Source: Flectonema sp. DT1601 (lineage: Eukaryota > Euglenozoa > Diplonemea > Diplonemida > Diplonemidae). Taken from it: a stretch of 64,000 nucleotides of DNA. This document shows, piece after piece, positions 10,409-20,100 of this stretch. The notes below the pieces were generated by a model. That model did no database searches and was not told where the DNA came from. It worked only from the letters and a program-made list of their open reading frames with translations. The stretch's first letter is position 1, and each line of letters starts with the position of its first letter. The stretch is from NCBI GenBank assembly GCA_964019425.1, contig OZ025842.1, positions 620,001-684,000 on the forward strand, given 5' to 3'. The position numbers and the translations under genes were made by a program.

Positions 10409-13400
10409 CATCTTACGAAGTAGCAGCAGCTTCACAATCAAAACCAAAAGGATGTAGTGATGATTCACTCGATGTTGATCAAGGAAGGGTTTATGATACA
10501 GTCTCTGCTAAATCTTTAGTTTTAGATTTAAATATTAATTGCAGAACGGCACCCACGATTGAAAGATCAGAAGATAATGAAATCACAGTTCGTGTTAAAG
10601 ATCCCAACTTCATAAGACAAGACATCCTAGACACAGTTATGATTAGTCAGTTACAGGCTGCTATTGGAGGAAGGCTTCTCGCAGCTATTGGAGTATCGTG
10701 TCTTCTAATAGTACAGTTAGCTCATTTATTCATAACTATGAATGATGATGACAACAGTGATTGGTTAATCGTTCTTATTGCGTGTTTGGGAGGCTGGAGT
10801 GCAATTCTACTCCTCTCAACATTTTCAACGAAAATTCAGTCTTACTCAACGTCATCAGACACCCAACAGATTGCTGCGATTTGTTGTTTTACATCTGTTT
10901 CTGTATTTGCTCTTTTAGCTTCACCTGCCTCGGATGCCGCTACGATTTGTGTTATCATTTTACTTTCACACAATAAGATACTTTGTAAAGTGAAGTATAC
11001 ACTTATTCATACTGCAATCTCAATTGGCCTTTGGTCTTTATTTATAGCGACTAATACTAACTATTCAAACTACGATGAAGTGTCTGGACCTATCAGGTTA
11101 CTGTCTGCTACTCATGTTATTATTATAGCGTCGTCGTTGATGTCGAAGGTGCAGCCGTTGGATGAGAAGGCTTCGTTTTTAAAACAAACGAAAACAGTTG
11201 GAACGGATACGCAATCAGAGTTGTTGTTGCCTTCGATGGATCTCAATGAGATTTCAAGAAAGAAGTCGATTTTATCACCGAATTCTTCGTTAAAAATGAG
11301 AAGAGCTACACTCAATTGTTGTGATGAAGAACTCTGTTCTCGAGGTTCATTCTGTTCTGTTCTAACTCGATCATCGGTAACGTCTAATTCACTGACTCTA
11401 ACATCACCTCAGACAAGACGAATTAGATTATCAAAAGTTGGAAGCAATACTTCCATCGGAGACAACCTCGAAGATGATAATGGTTTTCCGATTATGAGAC
11501 AGAGAGCTAAACGACATGATTCAATGTGTAGTGCTAGTAGTAACAACAGTATTAGTACAACAAACAGCTTCGTATCATTTGCTGCATCAGTCGCTAAGGG
11601 TGCTTCAGGAGGAGGGTACTTAGCATTTAAAAGGGTTGATGAAAACGACCAGGCAGGACAGCCAACAGACTTAGTCGATGCGGAGACATTTAATGAATTC
11701 CAATCAGTATCACCTCTGTGTGATGATACAACTGATGACATCACATCGCAGAGTATTATTGATCAATCAGTTAATCAATCATTGCCAAAGTTTGAAGGTG
11801 TTCGAAAAAGTAGATCTGCGACTCTCATCAAACGCAGCCGACCATCAACAGTCGTTCATCGAAGAACAATCTTCGGTCAGGTTTCTCCTGCTCAGCCTTT
11901 ATCACCGAGTGTACCGAGTACTACTCTAGTTGATGCTAAGAAAGAAGTTCGTGATTTGATGGAAATTGATTTCACTGTTCCAATGACTGTTACTCCGGAG
12001 GGTGTCAGCACTTTCAACAACTTAGCACCTGCAGTGTTACACAAATTAGTTGTTCTTGTTTCTCGTTTAAGTGAAGAAACTGACGTCTTGAGGTGTAATT
12101 ATTTAATAGTTGCTGGTGTTTGTGAGATTTTAAAATGTGTTAGAGCATCTGTGTTTTTAGTCGAAGGTAAGACTGCCAGAACATTTGACGATGAGGGAAT
12201 TGTTATAAACGTTCCTTTAGATAAAAGTTTAGTGGGATACGCTGCATTGACTTCACGTGTACTAAACATTCCAGATGCGTATTGTGATCCTCGATTTAAT
12301 AAAGAAGTTGATAAGGAAACAGGATTCAAGACTAAGAATCTCCTCGTATATCCAATTACACGATCTTGTTTGAGAAGGTCAAAGAACCAATCTGATAACA
12401 GAGTCTTTGCTGTGATAGAAGCGATTAATAAAGAGGAAGGTATCTTCACTGCGGAAGATGAATGTATCCTCGCTCTCTTAGGAAAACAAGCTGGAGTTTT
12501 ATTATCGAATTCTTACTTCTACCAGCAACTTCAGTACGAATCAAACAAAACAGCAACACTGTTGGAAGTTTCAAAGGAAATAAGCGACGTTCAAATCGAC
12601 TTGGGCAGGATGATGGAGAGAATCATGGCAAAAGCTAGACAGGTTCTCACTGTTGAACGTGCTTCTATATTTTTAGTTGATGAGGCAAAGAAAGAACTTT
12701 GGTCAATCTTAACTGACAGTGAAATGGCAGCAAAAGTTGGAGGCGACAACGTTATTCGTCTTCCTGTTGGTGTTGGAATCGCAGGGACAGTTGCACAGAC
12801 AGGAGAAATGTTGAACATCGCAGATGCGTACAGCAGTCCGTTATTCAATCCAGCATTTGATAAGATTACTGGCTATGTAACAAAAGCTGCTTTATGTGTC
12901 CCAATCAGAGCAACAGCAACATCCCAACGAGTATTGGGAGTAATGCAATTTATTAACAAAACAAACGGTCAGCCATTCATCGAAGAAGATGAAAATTTAG
13001 CGACTACTTTTTCATCATTTGTTGGAATCTCACTACACAATATTTTAGTATACGAAGAACTTAGAGAAGGTCAACTTATTAAAGAAAAGAACAAAGAACT
13101 AATAAGACTGCGAGATGAAGCAAAACAAGCAGCTGAAGTAAAAGCCAACTTCCTGATGTCGATGTCTCACGAGATTAGAACACCGATGAGTGGTGTGATT
13201 GGGATGACAGAATTACTTGAAAACACACTCTTATCTCCTGAACAACAAGAAATGGTTGCGACTATCAGAAATTGTGGAGAATCACTGCTAGCGATCATAA
13301 ATGATATCCTCGACTACGGCAGACTCGAATCTGGAAAAATGGAACTCGAAATTGCATGTTTTGATTTAGTGACTCTCGCAGAAGACACGATGGATGTAAT

Positions 13401-14769
13401 CAGAAGTAAAGTTGAGACGAAAAACATTTCAATGAACTTGTCTGTTGATCCTTCTCTCGTTACTCACGTCGCAGGAGATGCTTTCAGACTCCGACAAGTG
13501 TTAATTAACTTGTTGGGTAATGCTGTAAAGTTCACTCCTGAAGACGGTGAAATCGGAATGTGCGTTGCTCCCGTCGAAGACAACAACAGCAATCCAGGTG
13601 ACAAAATATTAATAAAATTTTCAGTCACAGATACCGGTATTGGTATCCCACCTGATAAACAAGCTTCTCTGTTTTTACCATTTCACCAGGCGAGTGCTGG
13701 AACAACACGACAATACGGAGGTAGTGGCCTGGGTCTTTCTATATGTAAACAGCTTGTTTCTTGCATGGGTGGTGAATTCGGACTTGTAAGCGATCCTGAC
13801 ACGAAACCAGGATCGACATTCTGGATCACGGCATGCTTTCAACGTGTTAAAGAAGAAGGAAAACATATGAATGTGGGAGATCGATTGAGGTCAGAATTTA
13901 CGATAAAACCAAAATTGAAAGCAGTCGTCGCCAGCAGCAATGAAACCCAACGAGCAATATTCAAAACGTATCTCAAACTATTTGGAGCTGAATGTGAATC
14001 CTTAGAAGATGTAACACACCTCACAGAAAGAGTTCAACAAGACTCGCTATCAGAATTAGACATCATTCTCATCGACGCGACCTCGTTAAATGGGTGTACA
14101 CTTGAAGCCTTGAAGAACATCACATCAACTGCGAATAGCACTATCAAGGGAAACATCACAATCTGTATTGTTACACCGATGGTTTCAAAGGCAAAAACAG
14201 TACAGGAATTCGAACGGTATAAATCTGTTTATGTTTTAGCAAAGCCGCCAAAGCAATCTCTGTTGGCGGGATTGTTGCAAGCTGCTTCCTCAACTTGTCC
14301 TAGTGAGGTGTTACTTCAGAGGGAAACTCATGTTCCAGTAGTTGAAAAAATCATAAAAACTAATAAGAAATTAATGGTTGCGGAAGACAATAAAACAAAC
14401 CAAATACTAATTAAGAAACAATTAAAGTTATTCGGAATTGAACCGAAGGTTTGCGATAACGGTCAAATGGTAATTGACGAACTCCTCCTCAACAGATACG
14501 ACGTTATTCTAATGGACTGCCACATGCCTGTACTTGATGGTTACGGAGCATCTAAGTTGATTAGAGAAATGGAAGAGAACGAAACTCTCAAAGGACCTCC
14601 TGTCAATATCATCGCCTTGACTGCTGATGCTCTTCCTCACACAAGAGATGATTGCCTCCAAGCTGGAATGGATGACTATATAACAAAACCTTTGAGAAAA
14701 AGCATACTAAAAACAACACTCGATAAATGGTTTTTTAATTTTCAAAATGAAAATGAACCAGACACGTAG
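10405..14769 (+). CDS. Hybrid histidine kinase: membrane, two GAF, HisKA, HATPase, receiver
   Basis: Single exon, 1454 aa. Residues about 90-245 form about six hydrophobic membrane segments. A Ser-rich linker follows, then two GAF ligand-binding domains (about 545-700 and 725-890), a HisKA dimerization helix with H-box SMSHEIRTPMSGV (phospho-acceptor His922), and an HATPase domain with N-box NLLGNAVKFT, G1 DTGIGI and G2 GSGLGL (about 1020-1150). The C-terminal receiver (about 1325-1445) has phospho-acceptor Asp1371 in LMDCHMPVLDG and the conserved Lys in ITKPL. Between HATPase and receiver lies a degenerate receiver-like segment (about 1175-1310) with D in IILIDA but no clear acidic pair. All catalytic motifs are present, so the phosphorelay should be active; a separate His-phosphotransfer protein is expected elsewhere. 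Ligand unknown; GAF domains often bind cyclic nucleotides. Confidence 0.95.
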   Translation: MTSYEVAAASQSKPKGCSDDSLDVDQGRVYDTVSAKSLVLDLNINCRTAPTIERSEDNEITVRVKDPNFIRQDILDTVMISQLQAAIGGRLLAAIGVSCLLIVQLAHLFITMNDDDNSDWLIVLIACLGGWSAILLLSTFSTKIQSYSTSSDTQQIAAICCFTSVSVFALLASPASDAATICVIILLSHNKILCKVKYTLIHTAISIGLWSLFIATNTNYSNYDEVSGPIRLLSATHVIIIASSLMSKVQPLDEKASFLKQTKTVGTDTQSELLLPSMDLNEISRKKSILSPNSSLKMRRATLNCCDEELCSRGSFCSVLTRSSVTSNSLTLTSPQTRRIRLSKVGSNTSIGDNLEDDNGFPIMRQRAKRHDSMCSASSNNSISTTNSFVSFAASVAKGASGGGYLAFKRVDENDQAGQPTDLVDAETFNEFQSVSPLCDDTTDDITSQSIIDQSVNQSLPKFEGVRKSRSATLIKRSRPSTVVHRRTIFGQVSPAQPLSPSVPSTTLVDAKKEVRDLMEIDFTVPMTVTPEGVSTFNNLAPAVLHKLVVLVSRLSEETDVLRCNYLIVAGVCEILKCVRASVFLVEGKTARTFDDEGIVINVPLDKSLVGYAALTSRVLNIPDAYCDPRFNKEVDKETGFKTKNLLVYPITRSCLRRSKNQSDNRVFAVIEAINKEEGIFTAEDECILALLGKQAGVLLSNSYFYQQLQYESNKTATLLEVSKEISDVQIDLGRMMERIMAKARQVLTVERASIFLVDEAKKELWSILTDSEMAAKVGGDNVIRLPVGVGIAGTVAQTGEMLNIADAYSSPLFNPAFDKITGYVTKAALCVPIRATATSQRVLGVMQFINKTNGQPFIEEDENLATTFSSFVGISLHNILVYEELREGQLIKEKNKELIRLRDEAKQAAEVKANFLMSMSHEIRTPMSGVIGMTELLENTLLSPEQQEMVATIRNCGESLLAIINDILDYGRLESGKMELEIACFDLVTLAEDTMDVIRSKVETKNISMNLSVDPSLVTHVAGDAFRLRQVLINLLGNAVKFTPEDGEIGMCVAPVEDNNSNPGDKILIKFSVTDTGIGIPPDKQASLFLPFHQASAGTTRQYGGSGLGLSICKQLVSCMGGEFGLVSDPDTKPGSTFWITACFQRVKEEGKHMNVGDRLRSEFTIKPKLKAVVASSNETQRAIFKTYLKLFGAECESLEDVTHLTERVQQDSLSELDIILIDATSLNGCTLEALKNITSTANSTIKGNITICIVTPMVSKAKTVQEFERYKSVYVLAKPPKQSLLAGLLQAASSTCPSEVLLQRETHVPVVEKIIKTNKKLMVAEDNKTNQILIKKQLKLFGIEPKVCDNGQMVIDELLLNRYDVILMDCHMPVLDGYGASKLIREMEENETLKGPPVNIIALTADALPHTRDDCLQAGMDDYITKPLRKSILKTTLDKWFFNFQNENEPDT

Positions 14770-15253
14770 TACCTTTACTGTGTGAGACGTCTTCCATTAT
14801 TTCTTAGGCAATCCTTTTCAGGAAAGCCTCCTCTCCAATTTTTTTTTTTTTTTTTTTTTTAAAAAACTGCTATTTATATTTTTGTCAAAGCTTCCGTTAT
14901 CCCATTATTCAGTTTTTTTTTAAAAAAAAAAAAACTTTTTATTACTTATCTTTAAGTATTTTTTAAAAAAAAAAGCTTATTTACTGTTACACTATCACTC
15001 CTCTCTCTCTCTTTTCATTATTTGAGATACTCGCGCAGCCTTTCGGCAGACAGATATCAGGCGGTCTTTTGTTTTACCGATTTAAGTACGCCTCCCCCCG
15101 AGAAATCGCAAACTGAGATTTCCATTTCTATGTTCAATCTCGCATACCCCCAAAACTGATTAATTGTTAATTGTGTTGTTATTTTAATTTTTAATTAATT
15201 CTTTCCAGACAACAATCTGAAATCAGTGGATGGCTGTACTTTGATTGTAGTAA
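14770..15253. other. Intergenic / UTR
   Basis: T and A runs, a CT-rich stretch at about 15000, and an acceptor-like TTCTTTCCAG ending at about 15209, 44 nt before the next ATG. Nothing else seen. Confidence 0.6.
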
Positions 15254-17005
15254 ATGACGATATGTCCTTCTGGTGTAATTCGCTACCTTCGTTCTCTGAG
15301 CATTCAGAAATCACGTCGACATCCAACAGTTATAAAGTCACTGTCTGATATCCTCTACCAGCAACGTTGGTTTCTAAGTGATGGTGGACACAGAGCTGTT
15401 CTACGAGAGTGTTGTCGTTTAGACATTCGTCATGAGGTGGTACGTGCGACAGCTAAACAACTAAAACAGACTCAGCTGACGCCATCATTACTGACTTGTA
15501 TGTTTAAAGCCTCAGTTGTTAATAAAAATATTATCTTGAACTCACTGGAGGTAACATTCGATGGCACGGAATCGAACTTGAGAAGATTTCTGTCAATTAT
15601 GTCATCAAAAAGATTTACAAGAGGAGATGCGACTGTTCATCATCAATGGCAAGTAAATCTTGCGGAGACGGTTATAAAAAATGTAGTAAAACTTCCAAAG
15701 GAGGTTCGGAATATGGCGCTCATCGATTTGATATTTTCGTTATCAAGTTATGCGATGCCGGAAAGAGCTATCCCTCTCTTTAACTTAATATCATTAAATG
15801 ATGTTCCGAAAACTGACAGAGTTCAACTATCAGTCAAGACTCTTCTGTGTTGTAGGCAGACTGGGCTGAATCCACCGATATTAGTATTCGAGGCTCTTCG
15901 TTTATTACAAAATATTTTCATCAGACATTTCAGAGACCGAAAACTTCAAATCTACCCAAAAGGATTAGTAGCAGTCCTTGATGCCGTTAGTTTTTATAGG
16001 GCTCTAGAGTTTAATGATTTCGCTAAAAAAGGTCTTCACGATGTTATTCAAAAACACAAAATTCGACAGCTCTCTGCATCAGACTTAGTAACAATTACTG
16101 AAGTGATCGTTTATTTATATCCCTTGGGGTGTAAGTCAACTAGAGAAGAGTGTTTTAATGTGTTGTCGATAGTGTCTAATGTATTTCTTCATCTTTTTCA
16201 AAAACGAAAAAGTAGTTTAACTACAAAGGAATTAACTAAAGTATTATCAGCTTATGCTGCGAGACTTGTTCCAGACAGAGAGTTCTATGGACACATTGAA
16301 AGACAGATTAAACATAAAATAAAATCAAAGGAAAAGATTGAACCGAGTGACGCTCTCATATTGTTGAGATGCTTTCTTCAGATTAGAGGGATTTATGGAA
16401 CTGTTGATTGGAATGTTTTATTGTCATTATTACAAGTTGCAGATGCGTCTACGAATAAACACGATAGAGTTCTACCTGATGCGATCATTACAACTTTAGT
16501 AGCGGTTTCACACCATGTGAAGAAACAGCCTTCTAGAAAAACACACGCTCATCAATTAAAAATTGGAGCTCATATTATGGAAATGTTATTTTCAATGTTC
16601 GTGGGATCTGATTTCAATGACGTCTCCCCGTTGATGGTCGTTCGGTTAGTTGAGATAACATCAACGATGGCAGATTCAAATATAAAAAAACGAAATATTA
16701 AAAAATTAATTTTCGAACTCTCGAGGAAAGATTTCATATCCAACCTGCGTAACTATCCATCGAGTGATTGTGATCAGTTACTTTATACAATAAGAAGTCA
16801 CGGTATAGATTCACCATCATTGTCACCCTTGGTTACGCAATGCCTTAGTCTTTCTGATGATCACGCGAAGGCAGTTCATTTAACGATAAATCGAAGAGCA
16901 GTTTCGAATTGGAAAAAATCTGTTGTCGGTAGTCCTGCACTCGTACCAGCTACGATTATAAGTGATGCGAAAGGATGGACCACACCATCAGAAGTGACCA
17001 ACTAA
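15254..17005 (+). CDS. Helical-repeat protein, probably mitochondrial
   Basis: Single exon, 583 aa. The first about 25 residues (RYLRSLSIQKSRRH region) are basic, hydroxylated and free of acidic residues, like a mitochondrial targeting peptide. The rest is predicted all-helical with recurrent 35-45-residue helix pairs (for example LSASDLVTITEVIVYL, LTTKELTKVLSAYAA and EPSDALILLRCFLQI), which resembles organellar RNA-binding helical-repeat families of the RAP/FASTK/OPR kind. No RAP signature is visible at the C-terminus. I infer organellar RNA metabolism but do not recognise the gene. Confidence 0.6.
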   Translation: MTICPSGVIRYLRSLSIQKSRRHPTVIKSLSDILYQQRWFLSDGGHRAVLRECCRLDIRHEVVRATAKQLKQTQLTPSLLTCMFKASVVNKNIILNSLEVTFDGTESNLRRFLSIMSSKRFTRGDATVHHQWQVNLAETVIKNVVKLPKEVRNMALIDLIFSLSSYAMPERAIPLFNLISLNDVPKTDRVQLSVKTLLCCRQTGLNPPILVFEALRLLQNIFIRHFRDRKLQIYPKGLVAVLDAVSFYRALEFNDFAKKGLHDVIQKHKIRQLSASDLVTITEVIVYLYPLGCKSTREECFNVLSIVSNVFLHLFQKRKSSLTTKELTKVLSAYAARLVPDREFYGHIERQIKHKIKSKEKIEPSDALILLRCFLQIRGIYGTVDWNVLLSLLQVADASTNKHDRVLPDAIITTLVAVSHHVKKQPSRKTHAHQLKIGAHIMEMLFSMFVGSDFNDVSPLMVVRLVEITSTMADSNIKKRNIKKLIFELSRKDFISNLRNYPSSDCDQLLYTIRSHGIDSPSLSPLVTQCLSLSDDHAKAVHLTINRRAVSNWKKSVVGSPALVPATIISDAKGWTTPSEVTN

Positions 17006-17137
17006 ATTTGTTATTCTGGAAAAAAAAAAAAAATAATAATAATAATCCTCTACTCACTCTTCTCGACAGGATTTCTAAAAAAACAAATAACAACATAAAT
17101 GTCGATAAATAAAAGCGATGAATGAATAACATAAGGG

Positions 17138-20100
17138 ATGTCTCACAGATACCCTCAGCCTCCTGGAGATGGCGGATCATTTTTTAATGATTTTAGGTCA
17201 CAAAAAGTTAGTAAACGAGCAATCCCTCCAACTCCTGAAAGGACATCAAATAAAGTCGTCTTAGTCAGAGGAAAGAAGGAAAATAGTCGTTTACGTGTAG
17301 CTGCTAAATATGCACTTGCTGGAATCAGTGGAAGAGGAGACACCGTTTTGAACTTATCTCCAATCAGAGGAGATGTGGATGAGTCGCCCAGTTTGATATC
17401 AACTGCGACAATAAAAACACCAACACTGTACAGAGATCCTTTTCAAACTATTAAATCGAATATTGAACTTTTATGGGAGGAAACTGGTACTCCTCACTTA
17501 TGGAGAAATGTCATCAGAGCAAAACATTTTCAAAGAGGATCTGCACACGATTATCACATCCTCAACTTGGAATTATCGAAAACAACTCGTCAGCATATTC
17601 TTATAAATGACATAATTCACAACTACACAGAGAGAGCTAGAACTCTTCAAAATCTATTGGATTTGAGTGATCGATACCGTGTTTGGGGATTATCTGAAAA
17701 AAAGAATTACCGCAGAGGGAATCGAACTAGACACATCGATCACGATATATCTCATTCTCAAACCCTAACAGACCTCACTGATGAGTGTGCTAGCACGGTG
17801 AGCATTATAAGAGACTTAACGTTATCAGTGGTACAGGGAGTTGGATCGTTGAGGAGGAGTACCAAAGGATTTGATCAACCATTTATGTACCGAGGTAAGA
17901 ATGTATTGTTAGAAGTAATTAATGATTTAGCACTTTTAATTGAAGGTGAGCCGCTCAAATATCTAATTGACCTTCCGAGTTTTTATAATAATCCATTCTT
18001 AGTACCAAACTTATATGTTATTAACCCTTATGGATTTGTTGATAAATCTGCAGCAAAACTTCATCGTCATGAGTTGCTTGCTTTTGGACAACGTGGATCT
18101 AATAAACGAAGTTCAACTTATGTATCTGTTTCTCAATATCAACAATTTAGATTGGCTACAGAATACTTAAGGGCTGAACTCAGACGGATCTTTATTAATT
18201 TTGAATCCAACGTGAAGTTATATTTGAGGGAAAGAAAGGCAATTCACAAACTCAGATCTTTACTTCTATTACAAAGAGTAGCCTCTGGTTACCAATCGAG
18301 ACTAGATGTTGCATTCATTTATCGTAGCAGTAGTAGATTTTCGATGAAGAAGAAGAAGCAGAAAAAACCAGCAAAAAAGAATAACAATAAAAGCAAACCA
18401 ACCACTTCCTCACTAAGACAACAGAGACACGATGATTATGTTAAAGTTTTGATAAAAGAGAGTTCAGCAACTACTATACAGTTTTGGTATAGATCTCTTC
18501 CTTTGGTCACCAGGGAAACCCAACAGAGGCGAACCATCACACGGCTGTCTTTGGTTGTCGTTGAGTCGTTGGTTGAGAAATGTTTTATTCAGGCGGGTGT
18601 TCTTTTCAATGCGTTTGTTGAATTCGCAGCCATTCACAGAAGGCTTTCAACCTTTCTCGAAGAAACACTGCGGCCACTTGAGGAATCCGTAACGCAGTCG
18701 TCAATTCATCGCGAGGAATACTTACCTACTCAGAGGGTTGGTGATGATTACTATTCGAAGCCATTAGTGTCACCTGATGGTCGAGAGTTTCAAGATTCAC
18801 AAACATCACCTCACTACTACCGGCAGCAAGCAGTGGCTCACTCACAGACGTCACCTCACAATCAGAATGTAGAGCGTAGAGAGTTATATCAAAATTCACA
18901 AACATCACCTCACCACTACCAGAGGCAGTCTGCTGCTCACTCACAGACATCACCTCGCTACCGACAGCAAGCATCTCATTCTCAGACGTCACCAAACGCT
19001 CAACGAGATGTTACTTCCCAAACATCGCAGCGGATGCTTCTTCAAGATTCACAAACATCACCTCATCGTTATCAGCGGCAAGCAGTGGCTCACTCGCAGA
19101 CTTCACCTCGCAATCAGAATGTAGAAGACCGCCGGGAGTTGCTTCAGGACTCACAAACATCACCTCACCACTACCAGCAGGCAGTCGCTCACTCACAGAC
19201 ATCTCCCATTGAGGGCAGAGATTCACAAACCTCACCTCATTATTACGAGGGGCAAGAAGTTGCTCATTCGCAAACGTCACCTCACCAGTACCAGAGGCAG
19301 GCATCTCACTCGCAGACGTCACCTCAAAATCAGGGAAGTGTTGCAGCTGACGAGTACCGTAGGTTAGCAATGCTTCAAGATTCACAAACATCACCTCATC
19401 ACTACCAGCAGCGAGTGGCTCACTCACAAACGTCACCCCACCACCAACAGCAGGCATCTCATTCTCAGACTTCACCCGTAACAGCATCTCATCATCAATC
19501 ACACTCTCAGAGAGGTATTGCGTCTGTTCAGGATTCACAAACATCACCTCATCAGCGGCAATCAGTGGCTCACTCACAGACCTCACCCTCTAGACGGGAG
19601 TTACTTCAGGACTCTCAGACGTCACCTCACTACTATCAGCGACAAGTGGTTGCTCACTCACAGACTTCACCTAACTACCGACAGCAGGCGTCTTATTCTC
19701 AGACTTCACCTCACGGTGATCAAATACTGAGTGAGTACTCTCTGAGTTCAAGAACATCACCTGCTCATCACCAAAGAGAGTTCCAGTCACCTGATGGAAT
19801 TACTGCAACTGACAAGAGAGTTGGACAACATCCTCCTCTGTGGGCTGTTTGTACTCAGCTGACCCCAACAACAAAATATAAGAAAGTGAGAAGTCAATCA
19901 CCTGTTGCAGATATTAGTTTGATTCAATTAGTACCTCAACACACGTCATCACTTTCTACATCATCACTTCCCGCATCATATTTACTGCAGCCTCAGTACT
20001 TTGAACTGAATGCTACCAACTTACTCGGAACGAGACACGCATCTGCATTGCGTATACAGCTTTGGTTTCGATCTGTTATGTCGAAACGTATAAGGAAACC

